In this document: positions 35,020 through 42,111 of the stretch, in pieces
How positions within the stretch are numbered: the first letter of the stretch is position 1
How the letters are laid out: each line of letters begins with the position of its first letter
Source of the DNA: JBKHAJ01 sp964641125
GTDB taxonomy: Bacteria > Spirochaetota > Spirochaetia > SPDA01 > CAZSGZ01
DNA: 48,527 bases
Direction: 5' to 3'
Assembly (NCBI GenBank): GCA_964641125.1
Contig: CAZXMO010000017.1
Location: 1 to 48,527 of the forward strand
The notes under the pieces: generated by a model
Databases searched by the model: none
Told to the model about the DNA's origin: nothing
The model's input: the letters and a program-made list of their open reading frames with translations, nothing else
Program-made: the position numbers and the translations under genes

Positions 35020-35970
35020 ATGGAAAAAACTGCCAGCCGAAAACTGAACTACCGGCAGGTGATAAACAACCTGCGCATGCTGTTCGTGCTTATTGGATTG
35101 ATCGTATTGTTTGCGGTCCTCTCTCCGTATTTCCTGACCGTACGAAATATATACGCCATCGGGCTTACTATCTCGGTCATCGGAATCGTGTGTATCGGCC
35201 AATCCATGGTACTCATGACGGGGAACTTCGACTTGAGCGTCGGGTCTATCGCCGGATTCTGCGGTATGCTCGTCGCGTTTCTTACCAAGAATATCGGCTT
35301 TTATGTGCCGATGCTCATCGTGGGGCTCCTCGCGGGTTCCGCCATCGGTCTTATCAACGGGCTCTTGGTCACCAAGGCCCGGGTCAACGCGTTGATTACG
35401 ACCTTAGGAATGATGACTATCTTCCAGGGGGCTACTTTCCTTGTCAGTAACGGTTTCGCCATAGGGGTCAATCAGCCCGATTTCAGGTTCCTCGGGACCA
35501 CCAGGATCGCGGGACTGCCCCTGCCTATCATCATACTGGTCGTATTGTACGGGATTTTCTACATTATCCTCAAATACACCGTTTTCGGCAGATATATCTA
35601 CAGCATAGGCGGCAACTCCGAGGCGGCGCGGCTCTCGGGGATCAACGTCGATCGGATCAAGATTTTCGTTTTTACCTTGACCGGGACCCTGAGCGCCTTC
35701 GGAGGCGCTATGCTGGCCTCCCGGCTGGGGAGCGCCCAGACAACCGCGGGAAGCGAATACCCCCTGAACTCGATAGCAGCGTGTGTCCTGGGAGGCATTG
35801 CCATTGCCGGAGGGGAGGGAAACATCTTCGGAGCCCTCATCGGTGTTGCCATTATCGGGGTCCTCAAATCGGGACTGATCATGATCAACATGCCGTCGTA
35901 CTATCAGTGGGTGGCCAACGGAATCGTGCTTATCCTCGCGGTTTACTTGGATCAGCGGCGGAAGAGATAA
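35020..35970 (+). CDS. Sugar ABC transporter permease (RbsC/AraH type)
   Basis: 316 residues, mostly hydrophobic, with about eight to ten membrane segments. CUT2 permease landmarks: VRNIYAIGLTISVIGIVCIG, MTGNFDLSVGSIAG, NGLLVTKARVNALITTLGMM, YSIGGNSEAARLSGINVDRI (the ATPase-coupling loop), and GGIAIAGGEGN. It completes a one-permease, one-ATPase, one-binding-protein importer. Ribosome site GAGGAAAGAG. Specificity is not deducible from the permease. Confidence 0.92.
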   Translation: MEKTASRKLNYRQVINNLRMLFVLIGLIVLFAVLSPYFLTVRNIYAIGLTISVIGIVCIGQSMVLMTGNFDLSVGSIAGFCGMLVAFLTKNIGFYVPMLIVGLLAGSAIGLINGLLVTKARVNALITTLGMMTIFQGATFLVSNGFAIGVNQPDFRFLGTTRIAGLPLPIIILVVLYGIFYIILKYTVFGRYIYSIGGNSEAARLSGINVDRIKIFVFTLTGTLSAFGGAMLASRLGSAQTTAGSEYPLNSIAACVLGGIAIAGGEGNIFGALIGVAIIGVLKSGLIMINMPSYYQWVANGIVLILAVYLDQRRKR

Positions 35971-36013
35971 CGCGGGAACCATAATCGACAAGTAATACGT
36001 AAGGACTACATCA

Positions 36014-37276
36014 ATGACCCATAGAGAACGCGTGAGAAAGGCCTTGAACCACGAGGCGACGGACAAGGTCCCGGTCGACTTCGGGGCGACCGGGCAGACG
36101 GGGATAAGTGCCAGCACCCTGTACCGGCTGAGACGGAACTTAGGCCTCGAGGAGAGACCGATCAAGATCATCGAACCCTTTCAGCTCCTAGGAGAGGTGG
36201 AAGAGGACCTTCTCGACCGTTTCGACGTCGACGTGGTGGGGCTGTGGAACCGGGGGAATTTGTTCGGTTTGACCAACGATAACTGGGTCGAATGGGAGAT
36301 GCCCGACGGCACACCGGTACTCATGCCCGGGGGATTCGAGTACGACGTGGACGGGAAGGGGGACACTTACGTCTATCCCCAGGGGGACCGGTCGGTCCCC
36401 CCGAGCCTGCGCCTTCCTAAGGACGGATACTTCTTTGACAATATCCACCGGGCCCCGGAGTATGATGAAAAGGACTTAGACGCCCGGCGGGACTTTGCCG
36501 ATCTCTACACCGTTTTTTCCGACGAGGACGCCCTGCACTTAGAGCGGGAATCGAAGCGCCTCTTCGAGGACACCGACAGGGCGATAATCTACAACTTCAA
36601 CGGCGGCGGTTTCGGCGATGCGGCGATCGTCCCGGGACCCTACGAGAAGCGCCCCCGGGGCATCCGTAAACTGGAAGACTGGTACATGGCCCACTACCTG
36701 TACCCCGACTATCTCCACGAGCTCTTCGAGTTTCAGACCGAGGCGGCACTGAAGAATTTAGAGATCATACAGCAGGCGGCGGGGGACAGGCTCGACGTCA
36801 TCAACATCAGCTGCTCCGATTTCGGGAGCCAGCACGGCGAGCTCATCTCCCCTGAACAGTTCGATGAGTTCTACAAACCCAGGTATGAACGCCTAAACGG
36901 CTGGGTCCACGAGAATACCCGGTGGAAGACCCACTTCCACTGCTGCGGCTCCATCGTTAACCTCTTAGACCGCTTCGTCGAATGCGGGGTGGATGTCTTG
37001 AACCCGGTTCAGTGGACCGCCGCCGGAATGGATGCCCGGATGCTCAAAAACTCCTACGGTGATTCCTTGACTTTCTGGGGGGGAGGGATCGATACCCAGA
37101 AGACCCTTCCCTTCGGAACTCCCGACGAGGTGCGCTCCGTGACCGAGGACAAGCTTAAAACCTTTTTTAGGAACGGGGGTTTCGTGTTCAATACGATCCA
37201 TAATATACTCGGTAAGACACCGCCGGAAAACGTACGGACAATGTTCGAAACGGTAAACGGGTATTCGAGCGGTTAA
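36014..37276 (+). CDS. UroD-family protein U4
   Basis: 420 residues, longer than U1-U3. THRERVRKALNHEATDKVPV start, an inserted segment about 90-150 rich in charged residues, INISCSDFGSQHGELISPEQF, a THFHCCGSIVNLLDRFVECG block with the HxC pair, VLNPVQWTAAGM, FWGGGIDTQKTLPFGTPDEV, and a FNTIHNILGKTPPENV end. No Cys precedes GID. Closest among the local paralogs to U2 by the NPVQ block. It is embedded in a sugar import operon and lies just before the isomerase gene, so it likely acts on the imported compound or a phosphorylated or cleaved product. Confidence 0.84.
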   Translation: MTHRERVRKALNHEATDKVPVDFGATGQTGISASTLYRLRRNLGLEERPIKIIEPFQLLGEVEEDLLDRFDVDVVGLWNRGNLFGLTNDNWVEWEMPDGTPVLMPGGFEYDVDGKGDTYVYPQGDRSVPPSLRLPKDGYFFDNIHRAPEYDEKDLDARRDFADLYTVFSDEDALHLERESKRLFEDTDRAIIYNFNGGGFGDAAIVPGPYEKRPRGIRKLEDWYMAHYLYPDYLHELFEFQTEAALKNLEIIQQAAGDRLDVINISCSDFGSQHGELISPEQFDEFYKPRYERLNGWVHENTRWKTHFHCCGSIVNLLDRFVECGVDVLNPVQWTAAGMDARMLKNSYGDSLTFWGGGIDTQKTLPFGTPDEVRSVTEDKLKTFFRNGGFVFNTIHNILGKTPPENVRTMFETVNGYSSG

Positions 37277-37298
37277 TTTTTATCCGAGGAGACGTAAT

Positions 37299-38705
37299 AT
37301 GAACACCGATAAACCGACCTTCGCCCTGTTCTTCGGGAACAGAGGATTCTTTCCCGCTTCGCTCATGGCGAGCGCCCGGGAGGAGATCAAAAAGAAGCTC
37401 GAGTTGCTGGGATACGGGACCCTTATGCTCGACGCGGAGGCCACCCGGTTCGGTGCGGTGGAGACTCCGGAGGAAGGGCGGATATACCGGAACTTCCTCG
37501 AAGCGAACCGGGGTAAGTTCGACGGGATAATCTTGAGCCTTCCCAATTTCGGCGACGAGACCGGAGCGGTGGCCGCCTTGAAGGATGCAGGGGTCCCCAT
37601 CTACATCCAGGCCTATCCCGACGAGCTCGACAAGATGGCCCCGGACAAGCGGAGGGACGCCTTCTGCGGAAAGTTTTCGGTCATGGACGTGTTCGTGCAG
37701 TACGGCGTCGAATTTTCGGTATACAAACCCCATACGGTGCATCCGAAGGATAAGGCGTTCGAACGGAATATCGAGAGGTTCGCCGCGGTGTGTAAGGTCG
37801 CCGGAGGCTTAAAGGACATGACCGTGGGCTCGGTGGGGGCGCGGACCACCGCCTTCAAGACAGTGAGGATCGACGAGCTCGCCCTGCAGAAGCACGGCAT
37901 CACCATGGAGACCTACGACATGTCCTCGGTCTTCGCCTCGGTGCGGAAGCTCGAGAGTTCGGACTCCGATGTCAAAAACCGCCTCGAAAAGCTTAAAGAT
38001 TACTCCGATTTCAGCGGCGTGCCCGAGGGCAGTATCGAAAATCTTGCCAAGTTTTCGGTGGTCTTCGACAGGCTCATCGAGGAGAACGGCCTCGACGCAA
38101 TAGCGGTCCGCTGCTGGCTCGAGATCCAGGAGGAGTTCGGTATATCCCCCTGCGTCCTCTTGAGCGAGATGAACAACCGGGGCCTAATCGGGGCATGCGA
38201 GGTGGACGTGGGAAGCGCCATTACCATGTACGCCTTGAAGATGGCCACCGGGGACGCGCCGACCTGCCTGGACTGGAACAATAACTACGCCGACGACCCG
38301 AACAAGTGTATCCTCTTCCACTGCGGTCCCGTACCCGCGTCGATGATGACCGGTAAGGGGAAGGTCATCGATCACGAAATTTTAAAGACCAGCCTCGGCC
38401 CCGGATGTTCCTACGGGCCCAATGTGGGCAGGATCGCACCGGGGGATTTTACCTACGGAAATCTCCTGACCCGGGACGGGGACATCCACTTCTACTTAGG
38501 GGAGGCCCGGTTTACCGAAGACCCGGTGCCGGAGGATTTTTTCGGCTGCGCCGGGGTGGCGGAGTTCCCGGACCTGCAGGAGAGTCTCCTGAATATCGGA
38601 CGTGCGGGGCACCGGCACCACGTAGCCTGTGGTTTCGGCAGGTCCGCAGACGCCATGGAAGAGGCTTTCACGCGGTATCTGAAGTACTCGGTGATGCGGG
38701 TCTGA
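37299..38705 (+). CDS. L-fucose/L-arabinose isomerase family protein
   Basis: 468 residues. N-terminal Rossmann-like half (FALFFGNRGFFPASLMASAR, FDGIILSLPNFGDETG), a middle domain (VGSVGARTTAFKTVRIDE), and a C-terminal metal site. Glu301 in CEVDVG, Asp325 in LDWNN, His341 in FHCGP and His438/440/441 in HRHH sit close to the positions of the metal ligands of AraA (Glu, Glu, His, His), with Asp replacing the second Glu. It probably interconverts an aldose and a ketose or a modified sugar. Last gene of the operon; ribosome site GAGGAGA. Not orthologous to classical AraA or FucI by overall sequence. Confidence 0.82.
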   Translation: MNTDKPTFALFFGNRGFFPASLMASAREEIKKKLELLGYGTLMLDAEATRFGAVETPEEGRIYRNFLEANRGKFDGIILSLPNFGDETGAVAALKDAGVPIYIQAYPDELDKMAPDKRRDAFCGKFSVMDVFVQYGVEFSVYKPHTVHPKDKAFERNIERFAAVCKVAGGLKDMTVGSVGARTTAFKTVRIDELALQKHGITMETYDMSSVFASVRKLESSDSDVKNRLEKLKDYSDFSGVPEGSIENLAKFSVVFDRLIEENGLDAIAVRCWLEIQEEFGISPCVLLSEMNNRGLIGACEVDVGSAITMYALKMATGDAPTCLDWNNNYADDPNKCILFHCGPVPASMMTGKGKVIDHEILKTSLGPGCSYGPNVGRIAPGDFTYGNLLTRDGDIHFYLGEARFTEDPVPEDFFGCAGVAEFPDLQESLLNIGRAGHRHHVACGFGRSADAMEEAFTRYLKYSVMRV

Positions 38706-38731
38706 TGGGACGCTCTCCGATCGCGGAGTTG

Positions 38732-38765
38732 AAAAAAATGGCCGCCTGAAACTGTCCCGGGCGGC
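38732..38765 (-). terminator. Terminator of groES, possibly bidirectional
   Basis: Stem GCCGCC/GGCGGC with a 13-base loop, followed on the minus strand by CATTTTTTT. On the plus strand only CTGCTTTT follows, so it would be weaker for the isomerase operon. Confidence 0.7.
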
Positions 38766-38789
38766 ACTGCTTTTGAATCTGACGGTTTC

Positions 38790-39056
38790 TCAGCTGATCT
38801 TGGCGATAATGTCGTCCATCTTGACGAGGAGAAAATCCTCTCCCTGGTCCTTTATCTCGGTCCCAGCGAATTTATCGAAGAGCACCTTGTCCTTGACGGC
38901 GACCTTGATCACGTCCTTATCGTCTCCGACGGCAACGACCTCGCCCTCGAAGGTCTTTTCCTGGGCGGTTTCAGGGATAAAAATTCCTCCCTTTGACTTT
39001 GCCTCGCTTTTGAGTCTCTTCAGCAGAACCCTGTCTCCGATCGGTTTGATCTTCAT
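38790..39056 (-). CDS. groES: Co-chaperonin GroES
   Basis: 88 residues, typically heptameric lid of GroEL. IKPIGDRVLLKRL start, mobile loop SEAKSKGGIFIPETAQEKTFEGEVV, GDKVLF-type core appears as VKDKVLFDKFAGTEIK, and DDIIAKIS ends it. No groEL adjoins on either side, so it is an orphan gene. Ribosome site AGGAGG. Upstream DNA shows a standard promoter but no CIRCE repeat, so HrcA control is not evident. Confidence 0.95.
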   Translation of the reverse strand: MKIKPIGDRVLLKRLKSEAKSKGGIFIPETAQEKTFEGEVVAVGDDKDVIKVAVKDKVLFDKFAGTEIKDQGEDFLLVKMDDIIAKIS

Positions 39057-39106
39057 ATCGTCCTCCTATACCTGTATGAGTTGATCCCTTGTATGTGATT
39101 GTAGGT

Positions 39107-39136
39107 AAGATACTTCCGAGATTTGTTCTTTGTCAA
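39107..39136 (-). promoter_or_regulatory. Promoter of groES
   Basis: Minus strand -35 TTGACA (39131-39136), 18-base spacer, -10 TATCTT (39107-39112). No CIRCE-type inverted repeat nearby. Confidence 0.6.
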
Positions 39137-39147
39137 TATATTCGTCT

Positions 39148-41034
39148 TCATTCGGTCTTGAATTCGTCTAAGATCCGGTTTAAATCCTTGTTGAGCCGCG
39201 AGGTCTCGCCGCTTATCTCGGTTACCAGGGTAAAGACCTCCTGGACCTGGTGGTTCTTCTCTTCCATGAGGCGGGCGTTGTCCAGTGAAATCTTCGAATC
39301 TCTCTCGAGCTCTTCGAAAGAGCTCATGAGCTGATCGCTCTGGCTGTTGAGGCTCTCCGTAATAGTCTGGAGCTGATCGGTAAACTCCACTGATTCGTTG
39401 AGGGCGTTTAGAACGGTAGTATTCTTTTCGTTGTGCTCGTTCATCGTGGCGGTAATCTCCTGGATGGCCCGGGAGATGTCTTGGAGTGACTCCTTCATTT
39501 CGGTAAAGCTCCGGTCGGTGGATTGAGAGTTCGATAGGGTGTTGTTTATCTCCTCCATGATATTCTTCAGGTTTTCCTTGGCACGCTGCATGTTGGCTGC
39601 GGTGTTCTCGGCGAGGTTGCGAATTTCTTCGGCGACGACGCTGAACCCTTGTCCGTGAACCCCGGCGTGGGCGGCCTCGATGGAGGCGTTCATGGCGAGG
39701 AGGTTTGTCTGAGACGCGATGGAGCTGACGATGGTATTGACGTCCGAGAGTCCCTTGGAGAGCTCTACCACCTTTTTGACCGACTCGATGGTTGCCCGGA
39801 CGTTTTGTTCCCCCGTCCGGAAGGTTGCCATGAGGGAGTTTGTCTTCGCCTCTACCGTTTGAGTCGATTCGGCGGTGTATTTGAGGGATTCGATCATTTC
39901 CCGGACCAGCTGAGAGGACTCTCTGATATTCTCGTTCTGTTGTGTAGTTTTATCGATAATCGAATTAATATTGGCGAGAAGGGAGTCCGCGGAAATTTTA
40001 GATCCTCCGACGGTGGCGTCTTCCTGCTCGATAGTCCGGATCGTCGTACGGACGTTCTCGGCGATCTCCCGAACGCTGTCGGCGGATTTGCCGATCCGCT
40101 CGAAGAGGGTTTCCTGCATCCCGTATAATTCGGCATAGAGGGATTTGACTTGACCGAGACTCTTGGAAATTGTGTCGGTAAAGTAGTTGACGCTCCCTGA
40201 GATGAAGGCGATTTCGTCGATGCTCCCCAGGTACACCCTTCCTGTCAGATCTTTTTTACCGGAGTTGATCTCTTCGAGCCGGTTTATAATTGAGCTGTAG
40301 AGGATGGAGGTGCTCTTCGACCAAATCATCATCAGGACGATAACCACGATAAGATAGAACGCAAAGACGGGGAAGAATCGCACCGACAGATAGCTCAGGA
40401 ACCGGGCGCCGCTGACGCTTCCGCCGGCAAAGGCTTGGAGGCTGAGAAGGGTAGGATAACTGAATACCAGGATGAAGGTCATGACCATCATGAAAAGGGG
40501 TATTATAATATTCTTCTTCTTCTGTCGTTCCTCTTTGAGATCCAAGGGGAACGATGTCAGCTGTCTCTTCAGGAGAAACCGAAGGATCAGCCGGTCCGAT
40601 ATAACGTAGAGAAAGGCGCCGCCCATCAGGACCATAGCGAATGAGGGAAGCTCGAAGAAGAGAGTTTCCACAGCGGACAGGTCCAGAATGTTTTTCAGGA
40701 CGAAGAAGTAGCCTATAATCCCGGCGGTATAGATCCCCAAGAAGATCTCAAGGCTCTTCAAGGGAGCTTCTCCGAGCTCGGTCAGGAAGATTTTCGATTC
40801 ATAGTCGGTCCGGTCGAAGAGCTTGCCCCGGGGACTGAGGACGATGTTGAGCGCCGCCGTTATCGGCAGGGCAATGGCAATCCAAAAGAGGGTTGCCCGG
40901 AGGAGGGGCGGAGAAAAATGGGCCCCCGCGAAGATAAAAGTGAAGATGAAAACGGCGGCGGCGGCCGCTAAGGCCGATACCGTTACGATAATGTGGTACG
41001 AAATCCTGCTTCTCATAGTCCGTATGATAATCAT
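39148..41034 (-). CDS. Methyl-accepting chemotaxis protein with six membrane spans and no periplasmic sensor
   Basis: 628 residues. Six hydrophobic helices occupy about residues 8-240 in place of the usual two spans with a periplasmic ligand domain. A HAMP-like linker follows (STSILYSSIINRLEEIN), then the long coiled-coil signalling region with hairpin tip IASQTNLLAMNASIEAAHAG (near 465). A normal tip has EQTNLLALNA. The protein may sense a membrane-borne or hydrophobic signal, or redox/energy state. ATG 41034 is used; ATG 41016 (MRSRISYH) is also possible, and neither has a strong ribosome site. The CheD encoded at 19752-20318 could act on it. Confidence 0.88.
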   Translation of the reverse strand: MIIIRTMRSRISYHIIVTVSALAAAAAVFIFTFIFAGAHFSPPLLRATLFWIAIALPITAALNIVLSPRGKLFDRTDYESKIFLTELGEAPLKSLEIFLGIYTAGIIGYFFVLKNILDLSAVETLFFELPSFAMVLMGGAFLYVISDRLILRFLLKRQLTSFPLDLKEERQKKKNIIIPLFMMVMTFILVFSYPTLLSLQAFAGGSVSGARFLSYLSVRFFPVFAFYLIVVIVLMMIWSKSTSILYSSIINRLEEINSGKKDLTGRVYLGSIDEIAFISGSVNYFTDTISKSLGQVKSLYAELYGMQETLFERIGKSADSVREIAENVRTTIRTIEQEDATVGGSKISADSLLANINSIIDKTTQQNENIRESSQLVREMIESLKYTAESTQTVEAKTNSLMATFRTGEQNVRATIESVKKVVELSKGLSDVNTIVSSIASQTNLLAMNASIEAAHAGVHGQGFSVVAEEIRNLAENTAANMQRAKENLKNIMEEINNTLSNSQSTDRSFTEMKESLQDISRAIQEITATMNEHNEKNTTVLNALNESVEFTDQLQTITESLNSQSDQLMSSFEELERDSKISLDNARLMEEKNHQVQEVFTLVTEISGETSRLNKDLNRILDEFKTE

Positions 41035-41112
41035 TTTTTTCCGGAAATGAAAATGATTTTTTTGGGGGGAGAAATCGGTGCGTGTATCGCCGACAGCTGA
41101 TCCGGCCTGCCC

Positions 41113-42057
41113 CTAGGCAGGCATGAACTTTAGGTATGCCGCTTCGATGCGGTCTATCTCTTCGGCTGAGAGCTCCCAGTCAGCGGATTCGGCATTGGTC
41201 TTCGCCTGATCAGGCCGTTTGGCCCCCACCAGCGAGCAGGTTACTCCGGCATCACGGTTCGCCCAGTTGATAGCTACCTGAGGGGTCGGGACGCTCCGTT
41301 CCCGCCCTATACTCTTGAGCACATCCACCACCTTTTGTACCCGGGACCACTCGGGTTCCTGGAAGAAGGGGTAGAAGTTTTTCCTGTTGTCCCCCTCGGG
41401 GAGCTCGGGAATCTCGTCGAATTTCCCGGTGAGTATTCCCCCCGCCAGGGAGCCGTATCCGAGGGTCCCGATATTGTTCTCCTTGCAGAAGGGAAGGAGG
41501 TCCGCCTCTATCTCCCGCTTGAGGAGGGAATACTGGGGCTGGAGGCTCACGATCTCAGTCAGCTCCACGGCCTCTTCGAGAAGGGGAATATCGAAGTTGG
41601 ACACCCCGAGATAGCGGAACTTTCCCTGACTCTTGAGCTTGTCCAAGGCCTCGAGGCTCTCCTCTAAGGGGGTGTCGGGGTCGGGCCAGTGGATCTGATA
41701 GAGATCGATGACGTCGGTCTTCAGATAGCGCAGCGAATCTTCGAGCTGTTTGACAATGACAGCGGGGCTCAGGTCCTTTCTGTATCCGTCGGGCGTTTTC
41801 AGTGTCCCCACCTTGGTCGCGAGAATCACCTCGCTTCGTCTGCCTTCGACCGCCCGGCCCACCACATCTTCGGAGTGGCCTCCGCCGTAGGCGGGAGCTG
41901 TATCGATGAGATTGATCCCGTTATCGACGGCCTCTCTGATAGCGCTGATCGATTCGGCATCATCCACGGGACCCCAATAGTCGTCTCCCATGGCCCAGGT
42001 GCCGATTCCTACAATGGACACTTTTAGGTCCGATTTTCCGAGTTGTCTGTACTTCAT
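41113..42057 (-). CDS. Aldo/keto reductase
   Basis: 314 residues, NADPH-linked barrel reductase. LGKSDLKVSIVGIGTWAMG start, LIDTAPAYGGGHSEDVVG with catalytic Asp and Tyr, ILATKVG with Lys, and DLYQIHWPDPD with His; QPQYSLLKREIEADLLPFC and AINWANRD follow. It belongs to the group with YghZ- and general stress-protein-like reductases; substrate unknown. The stop codon lies inside a perfect GCCTGCC/GGCAGGC hairpin. It follows the HEAT gene by 54 bases and may be partly co-transcribed with it, but has a weak possible promoter of its own. Confidence 0.9.
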   Translation of the reverse strand: MKYRQLGKSDLKVSIVGIGTWAMGDDYWGPVDDAESISAIREAVDNGINLIDTAPAYGGGHSEDVVGRAVEGRRSEVILATKVGTLKTPDGYRKDLSPAVIVKQLEDSLRYLKTDVIDLYQIHWPDPDTPLEESLEALDKLKSQGKFRYLGVSNFDIPLLEEAVELTEIVSLQPQYSLLKREIEADLLPFCKENNIGTLGYGSLAGGILTGKFDEIPELPEGDNRKNFYPFFQEPEWSRVQKVVDVLKSIGRERSVPTPQVAINWANRDAGVTCSLVGAKRPDQAKTNAESADWELSAEEIDRIEAAYLKFMPA

Positions 42058-42063
42058 ACTCTA

Positions 42064-42092
42064 TATATCGCGCTTTTTACGCTTCGAGGCAA
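42064..42092 (-). promoter_or_regulatory. Possible promoter of the aldo/keto reductase gene
   Basis: Minus strand TTGCCT (42087-42092), 17 bases, GATATA (42064-42069), six bases to ATG and no ribosome site. The hexamers are weak; the geometry matches other predicted leaderless promoters. Confidence 0.3.
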
Positions 42093-42111
42093 GCCGGCGG
42101 GTGCCGCCCGA

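Noticed and set aside
39057..39147. CIRCE operator before groES
   Set aside because: No TTAGCACTC-type inverted repeat is present.
41035..41112. Flagellar sigma-28 promoter before the chemoreceptor
   Set aside because: A GGCGATA stretch is present, but no TAAA box lies at the required distance.
41105..41122. Perfect GCCTGCC/GGCAGGC hairpin as a terminator for the aldo/keto reductase gene
   Set aside because: It includes the stop codon and has no T-run on either strand, so termination is not supported; it may be a chance or stabilising hairpin.
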